NCBI GenBank assembly: GCA_002335605.1
Contig: BEDY01000002.1
Coordinates: 1,736,001 to 1,800,000 of the forward strand
Length of the DNA: 64,000 nucleotides
Source of the DNA: Prillingera fragicola
Taxonomy: Eukaryota; Basidiomycota; Tremellomycetes; Trichosporonales; Trichosporonaceae
Direction: 5' to 3'
Made by a program: the position numbers and the translations under genes. Below the pieces are notes generated by a model. It ran no database searches and was not told where the DNA came from. It saw only the letters and a program-made list of their open reading frames with translations. Of the stretch, positions 1-10,119 are shown one piece after another. The stretch's first letter is position 1. Each line of letters begins with the position of its first letter.

Positions 1-104
1 TCCGTTCACAGCATGCTTACCATAGCGGCACGCTTTGCCTCCTCGCGCTGCTTTCCTGTGCGCTTGCGCTTCTGACCCGCAGCGGGGGCAGTGATGTCGG
101 CCAT
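1..104 (-). CDS. 5' exon of an unidentified basic protein, cut by the left edge
   Basis: A minus-strand ATG in a good context (CCACCATGGCC) at 104 opens 28 codons, MADITAPAAGQKRKR followed by a Lys/Arg/Glu-rich stretch. The exon ends at 21 in a clean splice donor (ATG|GTAAGC), so the rest of the gene lies beyond the window. The KRKR run could act as a nuclear or nucleolar targeting signal, but so short an N-terminus does not identify the family. The start lies about 225 bp past the stop of the same-strand IRC3 gene, so this is a separate transcription unit. Confidence 0.55.
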
Positions 105-328
105 GGTGGTGCGGTGTGTAGTTGTGTAGTAGTACTGTCTGGAACGGTTGAGCAACACTCACTCTTATTTGCACTGCGAAATTTCAGGTTCCCACGGTGG
201 TTCGCAAAATGCCCGGTGGAGGTCAACTACCACCGTAACGATGGATCTATGCTCCATAGATCGATGATACGGTAGTCTATGCATGTGATGGTGTTTGGTG
301 TACTGGTGTATGCAGGTCTAGTGCTATG

Positions 329-2830
329 CTATTGTACAGGAGGCAAAGGCAGGTTCCTTGCCTGGGCTGCATTCTCCTTGTCTTCTTTGGCCTGCGCCTT
401 CTTCCTCACCCTGGCAGCGGCTCTGTCGACCTTGTCCCTCTCAGACTAAGGTGTCAGTCGGTCCCCGTTGGCAGAAGCCAGGTACTCACCAGCGCACCGT
501 GCTGGGCAGCCGCACTTTCATATCAGTAAACATTCCACTGTTGAGAGTCTCGGACCTACATGAACGCTGCAATCTGGGCAAGGTCAGCTCTGCCGCTGCG
601 TCGGCTGCTCACCTCTCCGGCCTTGAGTGAGCTGGCAGCCACCGTCTTGCCCAGGATAACCACTTCCCTGGCACCAGGACCAGAGGCATCAACCCCTTTC
701 ATCTTCAGCAGCAGCTGCACTTGCTTTGGTGATGCAGGCCGTTGTCGCCACGACGCGTACCGTGACAGTCTGATCGTCAGCCCGCTCTAGCCCTGTCATC
801 TCACTGTTTTGATACCTCCGGCCCAGCACGTTTCTCAGCAAACTTGTCAGCCGTCTCAACGGCTCGCTCGAGATTTTCCGCTTGCGCAATCGCCTGGCGA
901 CGAGCAAATGGAGACCTGCCCCTGAGTTCGGCGGGAAGCTTGGGAGTAAATGTAATGGACTTTAGGCCGTCGCCAGACGTTGAGATGGTGAGGTGGCCAA
1001 TGCCCATCATCTCCAGGATGTACTTGCCCCCTCCGCAGGATACCTGATCGTCAGCAGCAGCCTCCTCTGTACGCCCACCCATGCGTTGTTAGTCATCCTG
1101 GCCAATGGCTTCTTCACGCCAGTTTCGAGACCAAATGGATCCAGCGAGTCGATCATTGTCACTTTGAAGTCGTGTTGTCGTTCAGTGGTTTGGCCTGGGG
1201 AGGGTGACCACGCTTCTGGGTGGGGTTAGTCAAAGACCCTTTGCAGCCACTTACCATCCCTGGGAGCTGGCTCAGCGGCTTCCTTCTCTGAGCGTTGCAG
1301 CTCCAGCTCCTCGTGCGAGAGTCCGAACAATGTTGGTGCTACGGTCATTCCACTGGAGCGTGAAATGTTGTCCACAATGTCGATCAGATAGCAATCCTCC
1401 TTGCTTGTCTCTGGCGACAGTCGAAGTCCTCGTCCAACCATCTGAGCAAGCAGGTTCTTGCTCTTTGTAGGTCGTGCAAGAACGATGCAGTCGATCTGAA
1501 CATGAGTTCTTGGCGGAAGAAGCGACTCACCTCACGAATGTCTGTTCCCTCAGTCAAGACTTCACAATTCACTAGAACGGGGAATTGACCGTCCTGGAAC
1601 TCTTCGATGATTCGCATGCGGTCTTGGCCCTTCATGCGAGAAGAAATTGAGCGCGCATCAATGCCAACCCGTCGAAAGGTGCGAACCAGGTCATCGACGT
1701 GAGCGAGGTCGATGGCAAAGACAAGTGTGGAACGTCGGTCGTCTGTCAGTCAGCATGGGACGATTCTTGGGCCGTTACCAGCTCGCTGCAGATATGTGCG
1801 AACGACTAGGTCGTTCACTTCTGGAGTGTTGACGGTCTGTGCCAGTACCGAGGACCGGTAGTCTCCTTGGTTGTTGAGCTCGACGCGATCCAGATTCAAG
1901 TCTGCGTATACTGCGGTGGCCTTGACGGGAGAAAGCCTTAAGTCAACCCGGCTCCGTTAAACCACTCACCATCCCTCGCCCAGCATCTGACCGACTTCCC
2001 GATGAAATACAATCTCCTCAAACACAGCGCTCAGCGCCAGCTGGTCGTGCCTGCTGAAGGTTGCGCTAAAGCCAATGATGGGTACCCTATTGCCATGGCC
2101 TGGTCTAATGAAGTTAGAATGGAAGTCTGAACTAGCTACCTACTTTGAAAAGGGCTCAGTTGAGCTTGGAATCTGCACATCCTCATTGAAGTAGTGCAGC
2201 AGTCGCATATAGCTGAGCCAGTCAGCTCTGTCGCGCGTGCTGTCCAAAACACTGACCTGAGCGCAGCGGCATGGTGCGCTTCGTCTACAATAACCAGTTT
2301 GAACCGCGAGGGATCAAACTTTTCGAGTCGCAAGGGATTGGAGATGGTCTGATAGGTCGCAATCGTCCTGTCGTCAGTCAAGCAACATCTCAGCACACTC
2401 ACACGTCGGCATAGCCCCTCGCAACCCGCTTCGATTGTTCCACCTCGACAGTGTACCCGTCGTCCAAGATCCGCTTGGCGGCTGCTTCCGCTTGCAGCGC
2501 CAGTTCGACGGAGCCTACCAAGACCAAGACCTGGTTACCCTCCTTGACACCAGCGTCGGTGGCATTCCGCGAACACGGCACTTGGGGAATCAAGTGCATG
2601 AACATTGTCGTCTTGCCACTGCCTGTGGGCGAGGAAACGCCAATGCGTCGCTTGCCTGCGGCCAGCGCTGTCAAGCAGGCATCGATGGCTTGCTGCTGGT
2701 ACGGTCGCAAGATGACACTGGGTGGCGCTGCGCTGTCTGGGTGGGGTGAAGTCGGCTCCGGTGTTGAAAGCAATGGCTCGTCACCAGCGAGGGCTTGCTT
2801 ACGTGGTGAGGTCGCAGGTGTCCGAGACAT
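329..2830 (-). CDS. IRC3: Mitochondrial DEAD/H-box (SF2) helicase Irc3
   Basis: Irc3 is a double-stranded-DNA-dependent ATPase/helicase that maintains mitochondrial DNA. Exons show, in order: the Q-like motif [13 protein letters not shown], Walker [12 protein letters not shown], the VDEAHH box, motif [10 protein letters not shown], and motif [12 protein letters not shown] followed by [10 protein letters not shown]. The C-terminal part reads [19 protein letters not shown], then an ...[12 protein letters not shown] block, then a charged tail ending NLPLPPVQ and a stop at 329-331. I spliced many tiny introns, two of exactly 35 nt (for example between TDIRE and IDCIVLARP). A stop at 801 and another at 556 are intronic read-through artefacts. 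I chose the ATG at 2830 (MSRTPATSP). In-frame upstream ATGs near 2866 and 2929 would add an Arg-rich, acid-poor N-terminus better suited to mitochondrial import, so the start is uncertain. Size is about 690 residues. Confidence 0.85.
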
Positions 2831-3237
2831 GGTGGAGGTGAATCGGGTTTGGTCGGCAAGTCGCATACCGAGGCAAGCAGTGATGCTGTGACATGGAGGG
2901 AGTGGATACGTCTGATATCGTGCCGTGAGCATCGCTCTGAGAGCTCTTCCCGTTGTGACCTTGATCATGACCGCATGTGGATGGAGACGTATTGGACAAT
3001 AGCAGAAGCAAAAACGCCCTTGATTAATGTGGAAGATCAAATCAGGAACAGGAACAGGCACCGGACCCAGATAATGAGTGCACGTGATGCGATTCATAAC
3101 GTTCATAACATTCACACAACCTCCTCTTCTACTACCTCTCATGCTGACGCGCGTTCGCGATTCATAATGCGATTCATAACATACACACAAGCGACGTCCG
3201 ACGTCCTCTCCTACTACCTCTCATGCTGACGGGCGTT
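2831..3237. other. IRC3 promoter / PUT2 3' flank
   Basis: This is the spacer between the PUT2 stop and the IRC3 start, both on minus. It holds no independent gene. It contains an imperfect tandem duplication of about 81 bp next to the PUT2 stop (listed separately). If IRC3 uses an upstream ATG, its first 100 bp would be coding. Confidence 0.6.
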
Positions 3238-3238
3238 C
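3089..3238. repeat. Imperfect tandem duplication, period about 80-82 bp, beside the PUT2 stop
   Basis: GCGATTCATAAC occurs at 3089 and again at 3169. CTACTACCTCTCATGCTGAC occurs at about 3129 and again at 3211, followed each time by G(C/G)GCGTTC. The second copy runs to the PUT2 stop codon (3238-3240), so the repeat lies in the PUT2 3' untranslated region or the IRC3 promoter. Confidence 0.7.
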
Positions 3239-4923
3239 TAAACAAGGTTGCTGGGGTACTCGAAAGCAGTTGGTGCGACAAAGTTCTCCTTGATGCTGCG
3301 GGCAGAGACAAAGCGGTAGAAGATCGAGATGGAACCCGCCTTGTCATTGGTACCGGAAGCGCGTGCTCCGCCGAACGGCTGCTGGCCTACCACAGCTCCA
3401 GTGCACTTGTCGTTGATGTAGAAGTTGCCGGCGGCGTTGCGGAGCTTGGCGGCCATGTCGCGAAGGGCTCCGCGGTCCTTGCCAAAGATGGCGCCAGTGA
3501 GACCGTACTCGGTGGTCTCGTCGACAAGCTTGAGGGTCTTCTCGTAGTCGGCGTCGTCGTAGACGTAGACGGTCATGACTGGGCCAAAGATCTCATCGGT
3601 CATGGTGATCGACTTGGGGTCCTTGGTGACAATGACGGTGGGCTGGATGAAGAAGCCCTTCGAGTCGTCACCCTTTCCGCCGGAAAGGATCTCACCGCCA
3701 GCAGCCTTGGCCTTCTCAATCATGCCAGTGATGCGGTCGTAGGCAGGGCGGCCAACAACGGGGCCGGTAAAGTGCTGGAACTCAGTGCAGGGACCGATGG
3801 TGATCGAGTCGGTCTGCTTCTTGAGCTCGTCACGGAAGCCACCCTCCCAGAGCGACTTGGGGACGTAGGCGCGGCCAAGAGCCGAGCACTTCTGGCCCGA
3901 GTACTCGAAAGCACCACGGATAGCCTGGACGACACCCGACTCGATGTCAGCCGAGGGGTGGTAGAAGTGGAAGTTCTTGCCGCCAGTCTCGCCAACAATG
4001 CGGGGGTAGCCGCGGTAGAGGTCGAGGTTGTTGCCAATGTCCTTCCAGAGCTTCTTGAAGACGTGGGTCGAGCCAGTGAAGTGGAGACCGCCAAAGTGCT
4101 TCGAGTCGATGCACTGCTTGACAATGTCGGGGGGCGATCCAGGAACAAACTGGATCACACCGGCGGGCATGCCAGCCTCCTCGAAGATCTTGTAGACGAG
4201 GTAGCTGGCGTAGGTAGCACCAGGAGAGGGCTTCCAGACGCAAACGTTGCCGACAATGACGGGGGCGCCGACAAGGTTACCACCGATAGCGGTAAAGTTG
4301 AAGGGGGTGACGGCAAGGACAAAGCCCTCGAGGGGACGGAACTCGGTGCGGTTCCAGACACCGGCCGAGTTCTCGGCGGGCTGCTGGGTGTAGAGCTGCT
4401 CGACAAACTTGACCGAGAAGCGGAGGAAGTCGGCAAGCTCGGCGGCAGCGTCAATCTCGGCCTGCCAAGCGTTCTTGCCCTGGCCGAGCATGGTAGCGGC
4501 CATAATGTCGAAGCGGTACTTGCCGGCAACGAGGTCGGCGGCCTTCAGGAAGATGGCGGCGCGGTCGGCCCAGGGGAGGTCGGCCCACTGCTCCTTGACG
4601 GCGAGGGCACCGTCAATAGCCTTCTGAACAGTCTCGGGAGTGGCGGCGTGGTACTCGGAGAGGTTCTTGGCGTGGTTGTGGGGCATGGGCTGGGGCTGCT
4701 TGTCGCCCGAGCGGATCTCCTTGCCGTTGACGACGGCGGGGACGTCAAAGGGGAGCTCCTTCTCCATCTTGGCGAGAGCAGCCTCGAGACCCTTGCGGTC
4801 CTCAGAGCCGGGGCCGTAAGAGCGCTGAGAATGTTAGCTACCACGCTCCAAGAGCATGTCGCGCTTACTCACCATGGGCTCGTTGGCGATGGTGGGAACC
4901 TGGAAAGTGGCGAGAGTGGCCAT
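3238..4923 (-). CDS. PUT2: Delta-1-pyrroline-5-carboxylate dehydrogenase (ALDH4 family)
   Basis: This mitochondrial enzyme oxidises P5C (glutamate semialdehyde) to glutamate with NAD, the second step of proline use. The body matches ALDH4 throughout: the VTPFNFTAIGGNL substrate/NAD region, WKPSPGATYASY, catalytic Glu in VGETGGKNFHFYHPSADIE, catalytic Cys in SGQKCSALGRAYVP, and EIFGPVMTVYVY. The C-terminal signature is QQPFGGARASGTNDKAGS, and the protein ends EYPSNLV. One intron (about 4815-4868) separates MATLATFQVPTIANEPM from RSYGPGSEDRKG, giving about 540 residues, normal for the family. The N-terminus is short for a cleavable presequence. GATA-type sites lie just upstream (GGATAGATAAG at 4927-4937), fitting nitrogen control by GATA factors. 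A 569-codon open frame on the opposite strand is a codon-bias shadow. Confidence 0.96.
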
Positions 4924-5696
4924 TTTGGATAGATAAGAAAGGGGAGTAGTAAAAGGAGAGTAGTAGCTATTGACTAGGCAGCAAGTGCAGTGACTACCGT
5001 TGGTAAAGTGGCTGTGGGGGTGTGTAGCAAAACGAGATGAAGAACCTCGGGGACAGTGGGAATGGGCTTGCTCTTAAAGCGCCCCCCGTGATGCAAGTGA
5101 TGATCCCCATCGCCCACTTGCGGACGCCAGCGATCCACCAGGTGCCATCTAAGCGCGGCGGCATGCACAAAGCTAACCGCCAGTGCTGGCTTTGTCGGCG
5201 GGCGGAACCCGGCAGCCACATGCACAGTGCCACGCTGCCACGCTGCCACCGACGTTGGCATACCGCAGCCAGGAAGGAAAAAATTCAGGGTAAACTGGAT
5301 AAAGGTGGGTGCAGAATATCCAACAGACCGGCACCGGCCCACCGGCGGCTGCTCGTCGCTGGCCGCGGCCAACTTGACTATCCCGCATCAGGCCAGAGGG
5401 CGCACAACGCCGACGGTACCACCAGCCAAGACAGGTGCGGAGGAGCCCGTACGCGCGGTCTTCGCACGGCGCTTAGCTGATCAGGCGCGCGCGTCGTATT
5501 TCCTGATAACAGATACGAGCCGAGAGAAATGAGGTCACCTCATTAGTGCATGCCCAAAAGTTGACTCGCCTACCTTCTTGCCCATCTGGCCATCTGACTC
5601 GCCTCTCTCGGCCTCTTGTCCGGTGACTCGCCCCCTTTTGATGATGACCCGCCTCTGTCGGCCGTTGACCGGCGTGCAAATGTGCATAGCCATATC
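4924..5696. promoter_or_regulatory. PUT2 upstream region with GATA motifs; RIM13 3' flank
   Basis: No gene is supportable. Candidate HGATAR nitrogen-regulator sites on the plus strand are AGATAAG at 4931-4937 (next to GATAG at 4928-4932) and TGATAA at 5504-5509. Short TGACTCGCC-type phrases recur around 5560-5650 without forming a clear array. Regulation by a Gat1-like factor is an inference from motif and gene function. Confidence 0.4.
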
Positions 5697-8602
5697 CTAG
5701 ACCACCTCCGCGCTGAACGCCGCGTCTCCCCACACATCTACAACCCATTGGGCGACGGCGCCAGTCTCATACGTCGATGGCACAAACACATATACTCCTG
5801 CTGGGACTTTTACTCGAGCTACAGTCACACCCGCGATGCGTTCAACGTATGGACCAGAAGTTGCGACTTGCTCGCCGAGGTCACCGCCAGCTGCGCGCTT
5901 GAAGACTGTCAGGTTGATGGGGATCGGCCCCGGGCGGGGCAGATAGAGACGGCTCATGAGAGTCGTCGGTGTTGAGACAGTGATCTCAACGCGGGGGTTG
6001 CGGCTGTACAGGTTGCCACTGGGGCGGCCACCAGCGGTTTTGGAATCCCTGCTTGTCAGCTCAGATCCGAGAGTTGTTACTCACCAGCGACCTGCCACAC
6101 TACGGTGAAACATCCCTGCGCCCTCCTGTGGGATCGGCGCCACAGTGATCGGCGCCGAACACTCGACATGCAGCTCAAAGGGCCCAAGCTTCTCTCGCTC
6201 GTAAGAGGATACCACCACTGTATAGTTCCCAGCTGACGCACATCAGCACAGCCAGCAAATCGTACCCACGTTCAATATCCTCAGCTTCGCAATACGCCGT
6301 ACCATACGAGAACGGGCCAGACGATGTCACAATGATCTCCGAACTGAGCTCGAACACGCGCTCACCCTGGCCCCAGAGCAAGTTGACGTTCCAAGCCAAC
6401 TCCTTGGCGCCTTGGAGAGAGAATCGCAATGTTGACGTCTTGGCGCCTCTTGTCCCGGGAGTTGGTGGGGACACGGCCAGGCGATACTGGGGATTCAAGT
6501 GGTGAGTGGGGTAGCCGGGATGCCCACCCGCAGAGCGTTTGGTCAGAGCAGCGGTGACCGTCTCGCTGAAAGGAAGACTGAGGCTGACGCGCTCCAGAGA
6601 TAAGGCCGTACCCTCTGTCGCGAACGCCTGGAGCGTAAACCCTGTCTGTGACATGCCGTGGTCTCGAGACGTGATGGCGTTAAGGGCGTTTTCGCCCTGT
6701 CGTAGGGGAAAGCGGACGAGCGAATGCAAGGCATTGGCATAAGGGTTCACCTCTTCCTGCGAGTTACACAGCAGCTTTCCCCGGCTCGCGCCGCCTTGTC
6801 CACGATGGTCCCGGAACACGTGCAGTGCAACGTCGTCCAGTGGCTGGTCTTTACTCGAGCGGTGCTGGGACAGCAGGAGCCAGAGTTCAGAGTCTGGTTT
6901 GGAGGCGTTCGCAACGACGCGGTAGCGCGGGTTGGCATCTGCGCGGTCAGCTCGGCCGCTTCCTTGACACGTACGCAGCGACGACGTTGGATTCTTGCGG
7001 TCCTCGGAGCTGTCTGGCTTTGGCCAGCACCTGTTCATTAGCTTGGCCTATCTGGCTGCACTTACCAGTGCTTGACGGCGGTCACTGGGAGCAAGGAAGG
7101 GTTCCAGTTGAGGTTGAGGGTGTCAAACTTGCTGCACACTTCATCCCAAGTCATTGTGAATGAAAATGTATCTTTCATCAGCATGTCACTGTGTGTCTTT
7201 CTCCTCACCCCTTGGATCTCCAGCTCGCAGCCGCACTTGCGACAGCCTCTCGTTCAGGTCTGATGCGTTCAAACGGAGCTTCGATGACCCAGGGTCAAAG
7301 ATCCGAAGTACGCGCTCGCCGTCAATTTCGCTGATATCTTATCGGTCAGCGATTGCGTATATGCGTGGAATGCAAAGCTGGGAACGCACCGACAACGCCA
7401 TAGGCGTGCAGAGGCACAAGGCCTGGAGTGACCTCCCGGCCAGAACCGAGTGTGACAATGACACTGCCCTTGTTCCACGCGAGAATCAATCGGCTCCACT
7501 CCTTCTCCCGCTGAAATCCGCTCTCCAAATCTAGTCGTTCAGGGATCCAACCAGTGAAGGCGTAGACGTCTGGCGCAGGGTCACTGCCTGGGATGGAGTA
7601 GCCACCCTGCGATTTGAAGTAGCCTTTGACGGCCACTGGAATCCATGCTGGGCCAGAGGCGTTTTCTTCCGAGCCGATACGCCTGGAAGTTATATGCAGA
7701 GGTTTATGTGTCGTTCTGGAGCGCGGAAGAAGAGAGTCGAGGACCACCTGCAGAGCATTAGCGCACCGACGTGGAAATTGTACTCACACCACGCCATGCG
7801 CCGTTAAGGAGCAGTTTCACCACATGTTTGGCATTCTCAGACCGCCTCGGTCGACCAGACACGGCCTGTGGATAGAGCGCATCGCGTGCAAGCTGAATAA
7901 TAAGCCCTGGAACAGTCGCGGCGGTCGTGTGATTCAACTCACAGAAGTGCCCCATCTCTGGTTATGAGCCAAACAAGCCCCAAGACCAGCGGTCACCGAG
8001 CAGTCGGCACCAGGACCTTGCTTGACCTCCCATGCTGTGGACCCATCGTCTTGCTCCCAGGCTGAAGCTGGAAGCTCAGCCCATTCAGGATCGTTGGCGA
8101 GTTGCTCCTCTGCCAGTTCCAAATGGAAGGAGTCACGGTATGTCTCGCCTTGAAAGTCGCGGTCGGGTGGTGAAGCTCGCCAGATGTCGGCCACGATGCC
8201 GTTCATGTTCGCTCCGCGACGGCATACTGCAGCCTCTCCTGCTTCCTCGTCAACCGCAGCTGTCCCTACTCGCCCTCCGAGTTCCTCTATCCGCCGTTTG
8301 ACCTTTTCCGCGCGCTCGAGGACAAGGCGCCATTTCTTCTGGACCTGGGGCCTGTCGGCCGCAGACACATAGGATGATGCCAGAAGATGAGAATATGCCT
8401 CGGCCGCGGAGACGTATAGCTGGAATGCCTTGTGGAGGAGGGGTAGAGGAGATGCGAGGGGTGAGAGTGTTGATAGTGATGATTCGGTTGCAATGGCACG
8501 GCCCGCAATGTTCTAAAGCTGGGTTAGCGCCAAGCTGAGATGGGGCATCAGTATACCTACTGATGCAATCTTGAGTCCCTCGTTGTATGTATTGAATGCC
8601 AT
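5697..8602 (-). CDS. RIM13: Calpain-like cysteine protease of the alkaline-pH pathway (PalB/Rim13)
   Basis: Rim13/PalB is the calpain-7-type protease that works with ESCRT-III and Rim20 to cleave and activate Rim101/PacC at alkaline pH. The order of parts matches. There is an N-terminal MIT-like helical region (from MAFNTYNEGLKIAS to RAEKVKRRIEELGG). The protease core has GADCSVTAGLGACLAHNQRW (catalytic Cys), the FTGWIPERLDL segment and GLVPLHAYGVV (catalytic His). TWDEVCSKFDTLNLNWNPSLL follows, then two C-terminal beta-rich calpain-III/C2-like domains, ending WGDAAFSAEVV. About ten short introns were spliced; the first has donor GTAGGT after IAS. Size is about 850 residues. Where calpains carry the catalytic Asn (NPW), this gene reads RIFDPGSSK (7288-7299), an apparent Asn-to-Asp change (see findings). 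It is divergent from the PMP3-like gene across 300 bp. Confidence 0.87.
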
Positions 8603-8902
8603 TGCGCGCACCTTGTAGGTGCAACTTGGCTAGAAGAATGTCAACAGACCAAAGTCGAGCGTTGGTCGCGTCTGGCTATTGTAATCGGCCGATAATTCGC
8701 CCCGCCCTGGCTGGCTGGTGGACTGGTGTCCCACACCCAAAATGGCCCACCGTACGTCATTCGCCACCGCACAGCCATTGTCCAGACGCCACCCAACTCT
8801 ATATGGCTGTCGAGGCGTTGCAACAGTTGACCGCGTTCCCACTCGAATCGCTGTTGCCGTCTCTCTGTTCTTCTCACTACTTCATTTCTCTACTCATACA
8901 TC
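8603..8902. promoter_or_regulatory. Divergent promoter between RIM13 and the PMP3-like gene
   Basis: These 300 bp separate two head-to-head start codons. A TATA-like CTCTATATGG lies at about 8797-8806, roughly 100 bp upstream of the PMP3-like ATG, followed by a pyrimidine-rich stretch (8855-8895) typical of fungal transcription start regions. Nothing else was recognised. Confidence 0.5.
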
Positions 8903-9530
8903 ATGGTCCGCGGTTCAGATCTCATCGTCGCCCTCATCTCGCTCCTATTCCCCCCCATTGGAGTCGCCATCATTAAGGGATGTGGATGTGATCTGCTCAT
9001 TAACATTTGCTTGACTGCTCTCGTGAGAATCAACCGTCCAGTCGTCACACAATTGCTAACGTCTATCAGGGCTATATTCCGTACGTATACCCCTGTGGGC
9101 CGCTTCGAATTACTCGGGGAAGATGCAGCATGATTCGCACACATTACTGACACCCTTAGTGGTCTGATTCACGCACTTTGGCTCCAAGCCAGGCAGGTCA
9201 GTATCAGGCGCTTGGCTTATCCTTATCGGGGTCTTATTGAATACGTTACTGACCGTACGCAGATGCAGACCGATGAGATGAACGGCCAGGGGTCCTACAG
9301 GTATGCAGGTCACACCCACGGCGGCCACCCAGGACATGTCGCCCACGCTCCGCCTCCTCCGGTTGGATACGGTGGGCAGCCTGGTTACTCTGGGCCGCCC
9401 AACCAGGGCGCCTATCAGCCCATAGACAACACTCTCAACCAGGGTAAGTCTCAGAGGTCGCAGAGCATTGCTGGCAAGACACTGACGATCCCTAGCTCCG
9501 CCGCCGTCCTACGGTTCGATCAAGCGCTAG
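8903..9530 (+). CDS. PMP3: PMP3/UPF0057 family membrane proteolipid with Gly/Pro/Tyr-rich tail
   Basis: Pmp3-family proteolipids are tiny plasma-membrane proteins that affect membrane potential and tolerance of Na+, low temperature and other stresses. Splicing gives MVRGSDLIVALISLLFPPIG, then VAIIKGCGCDLLINICLTALGYIPG and LIHALWLQARQMQTDE. That is two hydrophobic helices around the family hallmark FPP(I/L)xV...GC..DxLINI(C/L)LT.LGY(I/F)PG.IHA. A hydrophilic tail rich in His, Gly, Pro and Tyr ends PPPSYGSIKR. There are about five exons, including an 11-nt exon (GGCTATATTCC) near 9070. The tailed form resembles Sna2/Sna4-type members more than the 55-residue minimal Pmp3, so the exact paralogue is uncertain. 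Confidence 0.88.
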
Positions 9531-10119
9531 ACATCTCTGGCCGCTGATACTTCGTGTCCTAGGTAGTCGCTGTGCGTCCATACCTCCGCGAATGGCGCTG
9601 CAAAGGATGCTGTATGATGCGAATAGGAACATAAAGTGTTATGTGATGCACAATATCATATTGTCGTCTCGTTCGCGGCTGTAATTTGCACTGAACTTCG
9701 AGAACTGACGGTGTAACAATTCGCCAGGCGACGGCTTCTACCGGCGGACACAGCGCTGCCTATCTCGGCGTCAAGTTTGCCCTCTGGCACACATACGTGT
9801 TCTGCTGTCACACATGCGCGTTGCCGGACACGCAAGCCTGGCCTGGCCTACCAGGTGTTGGAAGTCACCATCGCACACGACGCGGCACAGCAGCGGGGTG
9901 AAGGCATTAAAGCGAGCTTTTTCCGCACCCGATCGTCACGTGCCGATCGTCAATGAACCGTGAACGTCACCATCGTCCCACCAACTTGGACTGCGCTCTT
10001 TGCATAGTCACTTGTTCACCATTGCACTCGTACTAAATACTCTGAGGACCGCTCGATATCTCCATAAACCCCTTTTGGTGACAACGAGCCGGCACATTCA
10101 CCTGCGAGGATTTGCCACC
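9531..10119. other. Intergenic spacer upstream of the GH5 gene
   Basis: No gene is supportable. An in-frame ATG at 10000 would lengthen the downstream protein by 40 residues, but the CCACCATGCC context at 10120 is stronger. A pyrimidine-rich stretch with ACTTGTTCACC lies just before the gene. Confidence 0.5.

Noticed and set aside
801..1082. IRC3 ending at the stop at 801
   Set aside because: A 35-nt intron (GTGAGATGAC...GATCAG) restores the helicase C-terminal region ([14 protein letters not shown]), which is conserved in the family. The stop is intronic.
3223..4932. A 569-codon plus-strand open frame opposite PUT2
   Set aside because: It is the antisense of a confirmed ALDH4 gene. It is low-complexity (Val/Leu/Gly/Asp) with no family motif. 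G/C-ending codons remove stops on the opposite strand.
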